Of a stretch of 64,000 nucleotides of DNA, positions 44,654 through 52,505 are shown piece after piece. The notes under the pieces were generated by a model that made no database searches, was not told where the DNA came from, and was given only the letters and a program-made list of their open reading frames with translations. The position numbers and the translations under genes are program-made. This stretch comes from Oceanicola sp. 22II-s10i (GTDB taxonomy: Bacteria; Pseudomonadota; Alphaproteobacteria; Rhodobacterales; Rhodobacteraceae). The stretch spans positions 346,501 through 410,500 of the forward strand of contig NZ_AQQU01000001.1 in the NCBI RefSeq assembly GCF_002210105.1, read 5' to 3'. How positions within the stretch are numbered: position 1 is the first letter of the stretch; the number at the start of each line of letters is the position of its first letter.

Positions 44654-45899
44654 CGGGGCTCTCCTGCCTCGTTTTTCCGGGGCACGTCTCGACGACGATG
44701 CCCTCTGCAATCAGCGCCTCGACCTCCCCGTCGCCGAACCCCATGTCCGACAGGATGCCGCGGCTATGTTCCCCGAGCATCGGCGCATGGGCACGGTCCG
44801 GAGGGCTGGCCCCCGCGATGCGGGCGGGCGGACGCATGTGCAGCACCTCGCCCTCGTCCGGATACTCGAGGGACTCGAACAAACCGACCTCCGCAAGGTG
44901 CCGGTCCTCCAGCAGGTCGTCGAATGACTTTACCGGGAAGGCCGGAATGTCCGCCTTGTCGAGAAGGGTCAACCACTCGGCCGTTTTCCGTTGCCTGAGC
45001 GCTTCGTTGCGCAGGCCGAAATACGCCTCGACGTTATGAAAGCGCGCGGCGACGCTTTCGAACCGCGGATCGTTCCGCAATTCCGGTCGTCCGATCAGGT
45101 CGAAGAAGGCAAAGGCCTGTTTGTCGGTGTTGGCGGACACGCAGATGAAGCCGTCCGCGGTTGCCGCGGGCCGGGAATTGCGGTCGAGGACCCGCGTGTC
45201 ACCCGTTTCGCCCCGCTCGGGACGAAAGGCCTTCTGCCCCATGTGTTCCTGCAGCACGAAATTCGCCATGCTTTCGTACATCGGCACCTCGACCGATTGG
45301 GCTGTCCCGGACCGTTCGGCGGCGCGCAGTGCCAGCAGGATCATCTGCACCGCGATCAGCCCGACCACGTGATCGGCGAGGACCATCGGCACGAACCGCG
45401 CTTCGCCGGTAAGCCGGTGGTTCGCGCCGACGACACCGGCCGCGCCCTGGATGATGGTGTCGTAGGCAGGGCGTTCGGCGTAGGCGCCGCCGCGGCCGAA
45501 ACCGGTCAGGCTGCAATGCACGATCCACGGGTTCAGCGCCTTGGCATCCTCGAAGGTCAAACCCAGTTTCGTCAGCGCCCGGTCACGCATGTTGGTCACC
45601 ATGACATCGCTGTCGGCGATCAGTTTCCTCACGATCGCCTGACCCTTTTGCGTACGCAGGTCCACGGCAAGGGATCGCTTGTTGCGGTTCAGCTGCAGGA
45701 ACTTCGGTGACAGCTGCCCGGACCGCGATTGCCCGCCAAGCCGGCGCAGCAGGTCCCCGTCGGGCGGTTCGATCTTGATGACCTGCGCGCCCTGTTCCGC
45801 CAGGACCTGGGTGGCGACAGGCCCGACAACCACCGACGTCAGATCGAGCACCTTTACTCCGGCAAGCGGGCTTTCGGCCGTCTGTGCGTCGCTTGTCAT
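44646..45899 (-). CDS. ict: CaiB/BaiF CoA-transferase, probable itaconate CoA-transferase
   Basis: This 417-residue family III CoA-transferase starts with ESPLAGVKVLDLTSVVVGPV. It has the GAQVIKIEPPDGD segment, the LNRNKRSLAVDLRT motif, and the catalytic Asp147 in RPAYDTIIQGAAG. Together with the adjacent lyase and hydratase it fits itaconate CoA-transferase (Ict), which makes itaconyl-CoA from succinyl-CoA and itaconate. Mesaconate or citramalate transferases are the main alternatives. Its ATG overlaps the lyase stop as ATGA, indicating coupling. Confidence 0.82.
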   Translation of the reverse strand: MTSDAQTAESPLAGVKVLDLTSVVVGPVATQVLAEQGAQVIKIEPPDGDLLRRLGGQSRSGQLSPKFLQLNRNKRSLAVDLRTQKGQAIVRKLIADSDVMVTNMRDRALTKLGLTFEDAKALNPWIVHCSLTGFGRGGAYAERPAYDTIIQGAAGVVGANHRLTGEARFVPMVLADHVVGLIAVQMILLALRAAERSGTAQSVEVPMYESMANFVLQEHMGQKAFRPERGETGDTRVLDRNSRPAATADGFICVSANTDKQAFAFFDLIGRPELRNDPRFESVAARFHNVEAYFGLRNEALRQRKTAEWLTLLDKADIPAFPVKSFDDLLEDRHLAEVGLFESLEYPDEGEVLHMRPPARIAGASPPDRAHAPMLGEHSRGILSDMGFGDGEVEALIAEGIVVETCPGKTRQESPDE

Positions 45900-46792
45900 C
45901 TGAAATCTCCCAAATCCATATCCGTTCGGGCGATGATCGCTCGCGCGCGCTCCGCCACCGGCAGATCGACCATCTGGCCGTCCACCATCACCGAACCGCG
46001 TCCTTCGGCCTGGGCCGTTTCGAACGCCCGCACCATGCGGTCCGCCCGCATCAATTCGGACCGGTCCGGCATGAAACCCGCGCGAAGCGGATCGACCTGA
46101 TCGGGATGGATGCAGGTTGCCCCCCACAATCCGAAGCCACGCGCGCGGGCCGCCATATCGCGCATCTGCGCGGCCTCACTCACGGAGGCCATGCTGCCCA
46201 AAAGGCCCAGGGGCACGACACCGGCACGGGCGCAGGCGTAGACCACCTGTTGACGGGGCCAGAGAAGCGCCTCCTCGGTCGGTTGTGCCATGATCCGCGC
46301 CGAAATGTCTTCCGCGCCCAAGGCCGCCGCGACGATCCGGTGGCTGGCATTCAGAATCGCGTCGACGCGGTCCAGCCCCTCAAGCGTTTCGATCAGCAGC
46401 ACGAGGGTGACGCCCGACCGGCCGCATTCGACCTCGACCTCGGCCATCAACTCGTCGACAAGCCGCAGCTGAGAGGCGCCGTCGGCCTTGGGCAGCATGA
46501 TCGCGTCGGCCCCTGCCCGGATCGCTGCGGTTACATCATCGGCGACCCGTGCCAGACCCGGATTCACGCGGACCAGGACATCCTTTTCGACAGCCTTCAG
46601 CGATGGGATCGCGTCTGCAAGTCGGGTGCGAGCCTCGTCCTTGCGGTCGGACGGAACGGCATCCTCCAGGTCCAGAATAATCGCGTCGGCCGATGTTGCC
46701 GCTGCCTTGGTCACGAACCGATCAACATGCGCCGGAACGTAGAGCAGAGCGCGCCAACTTGCGGCGTCCATGGATGCAACGCGCAGTGTCAT
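45896..46792 (-). CDS. ccl: CitE-type CoA-ester lyase, probable (S)-citramalyl-CoA lyase
   Basis: This 298-residue HpcH/HpaI-CitE TIM-barrel protein starts MTLRVASMDAASWRALLYVP. ILDLEDAVPSDRKDEAR gives the metal and substrate region, VRVNPG carries the CoA-contacting Arg, LPKADG follows, and an IETLEGLDRVDAIL Glu supports Mg binding. It would cleave citramalyl-CoA into acetyl-CoA and pyruvate. The pairing with a CoA-transferase and a hydratase supports this; malyl-CoA lyase is another option. It overlaps both neighbours by 4 bp. Confidence 0.85.
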   Translation of the reverse strand: MTLRVASMDAASWRALLYVPAHVDRFVTKAAATSADAIILDLEDAVPSDRKDEARTRLADAIPSLKAVEKDVLVRVNPGLARVADDVTAAIRAGADAIMLPKADGASQLRLVDELMAEVEVECGRSGVTLVLLIETLEGLDRVDAILNASHRIVAAALGAEDISARIMAQPTEEALLWPRQQVVYACARAGVVPLGLLGSMASVSEAAQMRDMAARARGFGLWGATCIHPDQVDPLRAGFMPDRSELMRADRMVRAFETAQAEGRGSVMVDGQMVDLPVAERARAIIARTDMDLGDFR

Positions 46793-47688
46793 TCGCTTGC
46801 CCAGGTCAGACGGCCTTCGGTCGCCGTGGCCCCGGTGTCATCCACCGCCCGGACATCAATGGTGCGCGGATCGCCGGGCGCCGGGCGCGACTCCAGCCGG
46901 ATGGGCCGGTCGACGTGCAGGGCCTTGCGGTTCGAGAATTCCGCGGATGCGACAGGACCGTTGCGAAGCGTCTTGGCGAGTTCGGTCAGCCACAAGACCG
47001 TAAGACCCCCGTTCACCACCAGACCGGGATAGCCCTCAACCTCTCTCGCATAGGGCGCATCGTAGTGAATGCGGTGCGCATTGAAGGTCACGGCCGAGTA
47101 ACGAAAGAGATGCATGGGCGACGGTGTCACAACCTGATGAACTTTGAATTCCGGCTGCTCCTGTTGCTGTGACGACGTCTGCTTTCCGGCGGCTTTCTCG
47201 GGGGCTGCTTTTCCCTTCGTTGCGGCCTCGCGATAGACCACTGTCTGGGTCTCGGTCAGGCTTGAACCGCCAGCGCCCACCAGATCGTGCGTGATCGTCA
47301 CGAAGGCCATATGTCCTGTCCGGCCTTCGCGAAAGGACACGTCGGCAATACGCGAGTGGCGTTCGGTCGTTTCGCCGATCCGCAACGGCGCATGAAATTC
47401 CACTCTGCGGCCCGCGAACATCCGGCGCGGCAAACCAAGATCGGGAAGAAAACTGCCTTTTGGCGGGTGACCGTCCCGTCCCAGACTGCCGATGGCGGCC
47501 ATGGGAGGAAACAGGACGACATGCCATCCCAAAGGCAGGACATCACCGTCGGAAAACAGACCGGGATCAAAATCAAGGATCGTCGCGAGACGCCGCACCT
47601 GCTCCAGCGATACGCGATCACGGGCCTGTTCCGTCCGGCCGATGGATTTTTCCATCAGCTGGCCTGCGTCCTGCAGTTCTTCAGTCAA
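46789..47688 (-). CDS. ich: MaoC/HTD2-like hydratase, probable itaconyl-CoA hydratase
   Basis: This 299-residue double hot-dog protein has an N-terminal FAS1-type dehydratase half. In the C-terminal half the hydratase motif FNAHRIHYDAPYAREVEGYP gives the catalytic Asp/His region. It resembles mesaconyl-C4-CoA hydratase and itaconyl-CoA hydratase. The next conserved segment, often VHGPL, is VNGGL here, an unusual change near the active site. It would hydrate itaconyl-CoA to citramalyl-CoA. It is the first gene of the operon, facing the LysR gene across a 143-bp gap. Confidence 0.83.
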   Translation of the reverse strand: MTEELQDAGQLMEKSIGRTEQARDRVSLEQVRRLATILDFDPGLFSDGDVLPLGWHVVLFPPMAAIGSLGRDGHPPKGSFLPDLGLPRRMFAGRRVEFHAPLRIGETTERHSRIADVSFREGRTGHMAFVTITHDLVGAGGSSLTETQTVVYREAATKGKAAPEKAAGKQTSSQQQEQPEFKVHQVVTPSPMHLFRYSAVTFNAHRIHYDAPYAREVEGYPGLVVNGGLTVLWLTELAKTLRNGPVASAEFSNRKALHVDRPIRLESRPAPGDPRTIDVRAVDDTGATATEGRLTWASE

Positions 47689-47831
47689 GCTCTGTCCTCC
47701 CGCGCATCCAAAGGTGCCGGGCCAATATTCACGGAACTGGTTATAACTTTAAGTGCATAGTATTGCGCAATTGCTGCGTCATACGCGATAATGATCCGGG
47801 CGAATTTGCGCGGTGATGGGCGAGGTTTCCG
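47689..47831. promoter_or_regulatory. Divergent promoter region with LysR-type operator candidate
   Basis: This 143-bp AT-richer gap separates the hydratase operon from the LysR gene. A perfect palindrome ATTGCGCAAT (47762-47771) is a good candidate for regulator binding. On the minus strand TATAAC (47747-47742) could be the -10 box of the operon, with the palindrome covering its -35 region, as usual for LysR activation. The box assignment is by eye only. Confidence 0.5.
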
Positions 47832-48719
47832 ATGGACAATGTGGATGTTGCCGGAGTTCGGGCTTTCGTCGCCGTGGCGGAACAGGGCAGCTTCCAGGCC
47901 GCGGCGAACCGCTTGAACCTCTCGCCGACCGCGGTAGGGCGTCGCGTGCGGAAACTCGAAGACGGCCTCGGCACCGTGCTTTTCCTGCGCACGACGCGAA
48001 CGGTTACCCTGACAGCCGCCGGATCGAGGTTTCTGCTGCGCGCGCAGAAGCTCATGTCCGATCTCGGAGACGCGTTGTCTGAAATCCGTGACGAGGAACG
48101 GTTTGGAGAGCGCGCCGTCGCAATTGGCTGTCTCCCCACCATTGCGGTGCATCTGCTTCCCGACGTCCTCGGCGCTTTCGCCGAGCAGGAAGCCTGCGGC
48201 GTTCAGGTATTCGACCTTTCCGCCAGTGCAATGCAGGATCTCGTAAGGTCGGGCCGCATTGAATTTGCCGTCAGCTTCATCGGCGCACAGCACGATGACC
48301 TGAGCATGCACCCGCTCTATTCAGAACCCATTGTCGCGCTTGTGTCGGAACACGATCCCGTGGCGGAACAGGGCGAAATCTCTTGGCATGACCTGCAGGG
48401 ACGGCGGCTTGTCTCCATCGGGACGGCCAGCGGCACGCGCAGTCTGATCGACACGTCCCTCAGTTCCTGGGACATCGACCTGCACTGGCACTACGAGGTG
48501 CAACATCTCGCCACCGCCGTGCCACTGGCGGCCGCGGGCCTCGGCATTGCCATCGTTCCGGCCTCGGTCGCGCAAATTCTTCCGGCGCAGGTCCGGACAG
48601 TCAGGCTGCGGGCACCGACGATCGAACGGCGTATCGGAACCCTGCGTCGACGCGGTATTCCGCTGTCGTCGCCGGCCAGCACGCTTCACCGGCTGATCGT
48701 CAACCGCCTGCGCGGGTAG
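47832..48719 (+). CDS. LysR-family transcriptional regulator of the itaconate-like operon
   Basis: This 295-residue protein has the N-terminal winged helix (VRAFVAVAEQGSFQAAANRL, then NLSPTAVGRRVRKLEDGLG) and a periplasmic-binding-like effector domain from about residue 90. It is divergent from the hydratase operon and very likely controls it, perhaps with itaconate or itaconyl-CoA as effector, as for ItcR/RipR in Pseudomonas. GAGGTTTCCG precedes ATG 47832. The effector specificity is inferred. Confidence 0.92.
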   Translation: MDNVDVAGVRAFVAVAEQGSFQAAANRLNLSPTAVGRRVRKLEDGLGTVLFLRTTRTVTLTAAGSRFLLRAQKLMSDLGDALSEIRDEERFGERAVAIGCLPTIAVHLLPDVLGAFAEQEACGVQVFDLSASAMQDLVRSGRIEFAVSFIGAQHDDLSMHPLYSEPIVALVSEHDPVAEQGEISWHDLQGRRLVSIGTASGTRSLIDTSLSSWDIDLHWHYEVQHLATAVPLAAAGLGIAIVPASVAQILPAQVRTVRLRAPTIERRIGTLRRRGIPLSSPASTLHRLIVNRLRG

Positions 48720-48870
48720 CAGGCGGGAGCCCTGCGTCAGGGTCTGGAGGGAACTGTATTAAGTGCGATCGGGAGAGCCTGCGCCAGCATGGCTGCCGGG
48801 TCTCGCAGAGCGGCAAAAGGTGATGGTCATGACAATGCGGCACTCCGAGAATAAAGAGCCATGTCCGCAT

Positions 48871-49392
48871 TCAAGGGTCACCATTGCATTCCAGCGGGAA
48901 CATCTCGTCCGCAAACGCGCTGCTCTCCTTGATCCCTTTGATCGAGACATATGGCTGCGTTCCAAGGCGCGGAATTTCTTCTCTGGGGAGCCACTCGACC
49001 CCTGTGTCGTCAAAGTCGATCTCTTCCGAGACCTCCCAACCGCAACATGGAAGTGCCAGCAGGGTCCAGTACTGGGCGAAGACAGGGCGCGACGACCCTG
49101 TGGTCGAATCCGCGAACTCACCTTTGAGAACCTGCCGACCGAAAGGCCCCCGGCAGTTCCCTCGATCGGTCGCGCTCCGCGCGTTCGTGTCATTGCACGC
49201 AAAGAAACGCTCCTGACCGAACTCCGTCACCCTGAAGCTGTGGGTCCCGGCTGCGTTATGGAACGTCAGGCTGGTCAGCCTGCACGCCCGCAGATCCACG
49301 GAGGACGCCGATGCCGAGGCTCCCCAGACCGCCAGGGCTGCAAGGGGTAGCGCCTGCGATATCGTGGCCAATGCCCTATCGGAGCGGTGCAT
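48871..49392 (-). CDS. Secreted protein of unknown function
   Basis: This 173-residue protein has a signal peptide (ALPLAALAVWGASASAS). The mature part has six or seven Cys, including a CCGW pair, and an acidic C-terminal half (EEIDFDDTGVEWLPREEIPR). I recognise no family. Its start overlaps the preceding gene's stop by 17 bp when ATG 49392 is used, which suggests a two-gene operon of exported proteins. Both lie close to a tRNA-Ser and a degraded ORF and have no neighbours with a known role, so they may be acquired genes. Confidence 0.6.
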   Translation of the reverse strand: MHRSDRALATISQALPLAALAVWGASASASSVDLRACRLTSLTFHNAAGTHSFRVTEFGQERFFACNDTNARSATDRGNCRGPFGRQVLKGEFADSTTGSSRPVFAQYWTLLALPCCGWEVSEEIDFDDTGVEWLPREEIPRLGTQPYVSIKGIKESSAFADEMFPLECNGDP

Positions 49393-50233
49393 ATGCGGTG
49401 CTTTCGTCAAGTTCTTCCAGGCTTTGTATCAAATGGTCCCAATCCTGAAGACCTGCGCTCACCGCGACTGGCCAGGCTTCCACGTCAAAGTCCGCCTGCA
49501 CTGAGCTCCGCGAGGCAGCAGCCCTCCGTTTCAGAAGATCCGGGTATGTCTCGGTCGCGGAGGCGGGCGCACAGAGGGCGCCATTGGCAGATGCCCGGTT
49601 TTGCGTGATGAACCGCGAAATGGACCCGTCCGGGTCGTCATACACCAGAATGAAATTCATGTAGCCGGCCAGCCGGCCTGTCCAGCACCCAAGAAAGACG
49701 GCGTCACTGCCGGCCCATCTTCCCTCGCGCGCCGGGCCTTCGCACAGGCAGCCCGCAACGCCCAACGTGAAATCGGACCGGGCGACAAGCTGCAGGCGCG
49801 AGCAATCCTGAGCGCTCGCTTCCGTGCAATTTGTCAGGCTGCCTCGAAAAGCGGGCAAAGCAAAATCTGCCGAAGCGGAAAATTCGAGGACATATCGAAT
49901 GAACTCTGCGGTGTCCGACAGGGCAATGTTCAAGAGAGCACCTTTCGATTTCAAGCCGCGATACAAGGTGTCTCCGACCATCAGGCGATGGCTCGTCATC
50001 GTATTACTGACGATTCGTTCCAGCTCGCCGGGGGGTGTCCCTTCCACCAGGGAACGCGAGAGGGCGTCCGAAATTTTGCCCCATACAGCCGTGGGTTCAG
50101 ATGTGTCCCAGGCGCATGCAGGCGAAGCCATGGCGACCGCGACTGCCGTGGCCGCCACATTCGAGCATCTTCGCCTGTGGGTCCTCGAGTCTCTGATTGC
50201 GTTCGTAAAGGGCTTGGCCTGTCGATCCGGCAT
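49376..50233 (-). CDS. Secreted protein of unknown function
   Basis: This 285-residue protein starts with a long basic region followed by a hydrophobic export signal (SNVAATAVAVAMASPACAWD). The mature part has several Cys (LTNCTEASAQDCSRL, GCLCEGP, GCWTG, GALCAP) and a region ITQNRASANGALC. I recognise no family. The basic 24-residue N-terminus is long for a signal peptide, so the real start could be downstream, but no other Met precedes the hydrophobic stretch. It is the first gene of a pair with the protein at 48871. Confidence 0.55.
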   Translation of the reverse strand: MPDRQAKPFTNAIRDSRTHRRRCSNVAATAVAVAMASPACAWDTSEPTAVWGKISDALSRSLVEGTPPGELERIVSNTMTSHRLMVGDTLYRGLKSKGALLNIALSDTAEFIRYVLEFSASADFALPAFRGSLTNCTEASAQDCSRLQLVARSDFTLGVAGCLCEGPAREGRWAGSDAVFLGCWTGRLAGYMNFILVYDDPDGSISRFITQNRASANGALCAPASATETYPDLLKRRAAASRSSVQADFDVEAWPVAVSAGLQDWDHLIQSLEELDESTAYAPLR

Positions 50234-50509
50234 TGTAGGTAAGACGCTGAGTTATCCATGTTCATTGGCCCACAGACGGGTCATCCGAAGTGAGCCGCAA
50301 TCCGAAGGTCTGTTGTAAGGTTGCATATCCAGACTTCGACCGCCTCCCCCAGATGAGGGGTCCACGTTCGGGGTTCGCATGCACTGCCTCCAGCGTTGGG
50401 ACGCCTGATCCGGGTTCTTCCCGGTCGCCAGAAGTCCGGCGTGACGTCGTCGGCGGAGGCCCGGAGGTCGAGGTCACGGGCGATAGACTTGCCGTTCTTC
50501 TCGACTTGA

Positions 50510-50824
50510 AGCGCCGACCACCTGAGCCTGTCAAACGGTGGTCGAGACCGCTGGCGGAAAGCCGCCCTTGTATGCACCACCGATGGCGATCACACCGTAT
50601 TCGACTTTTTCGAGCGGCACGTCTCCGGGATCGAATCCGAGTGCGGTGAAGCTATCGAACGGCAGCGCCTGGACATCAGCATTGCTTGGGACAACGGCGT
50701 CCGTTGGCAGGGCATGGAGCCGATGGAGCGTTCGAGGTGGGCGGCGTACTGCGAATGGTACTGGGACAAGCCGCAGGAACTTAGGTCAACTCTCACTCAG
50801 CAATTACGCGGCCCATGGCTGTAA
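50510..50824 (+). pseudogene. Start-less ORF fragment, probable gene remnant
   Basis: Between stops TGA 50507-50509 and TAA 50822-50824 a 104-codon frame has protein-like composition but no ATG, GTG or TTG in its first two thirds. It includes VCTTDGDHTVFDFFERHVSG, then RQRLDISIAWDNGVRWQGME and RSRWAAYCEWYWDKPQELRS. I do not recognise the family. It looks like the C-terminal part of a gene whose 5' portion was lost or frameshifted. It lies within a 726-base stretch (50234-50959) otherwise without a supportable gene, next to a tRNA-Ser. Confidence 0.5.
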
Positions 50825-50959
50825 AAAATACGACGGAAGGTCGGACCAGATGTCCGAGCGATATCAAGAGGACGAAAGGCCTGGTTTGGGTGTGTAGTCG
50901 GCCAGAGCTGAAATCTCATGCCAGCGCAATTTACCTATGAAAATTAACCACATGCGCCG

Positions 50960-51049
50960 TGGCGGAGGAGGTGGGATTCGAACCCACGGTACGCTTTCAC
51001 GCACGACGGTTTTCAAGACCGTTGCAATCGACCACTCTGCCACTCCTCC
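50960..51049 (-). tRNA. tRNA-Ser (TGA)
   Basis: A 90-nt class II tRNA on the minus strand. The acceptor GGAGGAG pairs with CTCCTCC, the discriminator is G and CCA is encoded. The anticodon loop CTTGAAA gives TGA, a long variable arm follows (CGTGCGTGAAAGCGTACC), and the T-arm is GTGGGTTCGAATCCCAC. Confidence 0.97.
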
Positions 51050-51276
51050 GGGCCGGTCCCGCATAAGGTGCGCGTTGTGATTCGGAAAGATGCGTCGGCT
51101 GTGCATCGGGGCAACGCACCGGCGTGGGAACCGGCAGGATGGAACGGCCCTCTTCCCATGTGAACGGCAAAACGCTAAAGTGCGGCAAAACAAGCCCCCA
51201 AGGGGCGACCTATCGGCAGCGCCGGACAGACCGGCACACAAGCGGCAACAGACCGCGCGCAGGCAAAGGGCAAGGC

Positions 51277-52440
51277 ATGATGCAAGTGAAATCGCTGGAA
51301 GGCGGCGCCGTGCGCGTCGGCACATCGCGGGGGCTGCGTGGCCTGACCGCTCTCGCTCTGGTGACCGGGCTTTCGGCCTGCGTCGAGGGCGGTTCCTTTC
51401 CGATGTTCCAGGCCGACAAGCCGGCCGAGGCAAGCGACGACGTCGCGACGCGGCGCGCGACGCGGCTGATCGAGCGGGACGTCGAGGCGCCGGACGTGTT
51501 CCAGGTGACCGAGGCCGGGCTCTGGGACGGACGGCCGTCGCTGGGCGGCGTCTGGGTCGCGCATCCCGACGTCAAGGAACCCGAGCGGGTCCTGATCCGC
51601 AACACCGCCAACGACAAGTTCGTGATCGGCGCGCTGTTCCGTCGCGAACGCGACAACCCCGGCCCGCGACTCCAGGTCTCGTCGGATGCCGCCGCCGCGC
51701 TCGGGATCCTTGCGGGCGCCCCGCAGAACCTGAACGTCACCGCGCTGCGCCGCGAAGAGGTGCAGCAGCCGCCCGAGGCGATGACCTCGTCCCTGCCGCC
51801 GGCTGAAGGCGTCGAGGAACAGACGCTCGACCCGATCGCTTCCGCCGCATCGGCCATCGACAAGGCCGAGGGCAAACCGGCCACCGCCGAAACGAAGACC
51901 GCCGCAGCGGCACCCGCAGCCTCCTCCGCGGCCGAAACCCAGACCGCCATGGCCATGGCGGAGCCTGCGCCGGAGCCCGAGAAGAAGCAGGGCTTCTTCC
52001 AGAAGCTCTTTGGCGGGAACAAGAAATCCGCCCCCGAGGCGCAGATGCAGCCGCAGGGTGACAACGAGGTCGCGCTGACCGCCATGGCGCCGGGCGCCGT
52101 GGCGACCGCTCCGCTGGCGCCTGCCGCTCAGGCCGCTGCATCCGCGCCCGCGGCGACGGTGCAGAAGGCGTCGGTCCCCGCACCGCGTCCGCAGGCCAAG
52201 AGCGGGCTGGCCAAGCCGTATCTGCAGATCGGCATCTTCAGCGTCGAACAGAACGCCACCAACACGGCCACCGCGATGCGCCAGCAAGGCATGATCCCGA
52301 CGGTCCGCAAACAGACCACGAAGGGCAAAACCTTCTGGCGGGTGCTGATCGGCCCGGCGACCTCGACCTCCGAACAGGGTGAGCTTCTCAGGAAAGTGAA
52401 GGCGCAGGGCTTTACCGACGCCTATGCCGTGACAAACTGA
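51277..52440 (+). CDS. SPOR-domain lipoprotein
   Basis: This 387-residue envelope protein starts MMQVKSLEGGAVRVGTSRGL. A lipobox LSAC with the acylated Cys at 35 follows. A globular part (VWVAHPDVKEPERVLIRNTA) resembles the double-psi barrel of RlpA-like proteins. A long Ala/Pro/Glu-rich linker follows, then a C-terminal SPOR domain (PYLQIGIFSVEQNATNTATA to TDAYAVTN), which binds septal peptidoglycan. It lies 65 bp before a D,D-carboxypeptidase gene, fitting cell-wall remodelling at division. No active-site Asp/His for transglycosylase activity can be assigned. Confidence 0.88.
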   Translation: MMQVKSLEGGAVRVGTSRGLRGLTALALVTGLSACVEGGSFPMFQADKPAEASDDVATRRATRLIERDVEAPDVFQVTEAGLWDGRPSLGGVWVAHPDVKEPERVLIRNTANDKFVIGALFRRERDNPGPRLQVSSDAAAALGILAGAPQNLNVTALRREEVQQPPEAMTSSLPPAEGVEEQTLDPIASAASAIDKAEGKPATAETKTAAAAPAASSAAETQTAMAMAEPAPEPEKKQGFFQKLFGGNKKSAPEAQMQPQGDNEVALTAMAPGAVATAPLAPAAQAAASAPAATVQKASVPAPRPQAKSGLAKPYLQIGIFSVEQNATNTATAMRQQGMIPTVRKQTTKGKTFWRVLIGPATSTSEQGELLRKVKAQGFTDAYAVTN

Positions 52441-52505
52441 TCGCCGCCGGTCAGAATGGCCGGGACTTCGGGGCCGCACTTGGCCCCGGCCAGACGGAGA
52501 CACCG

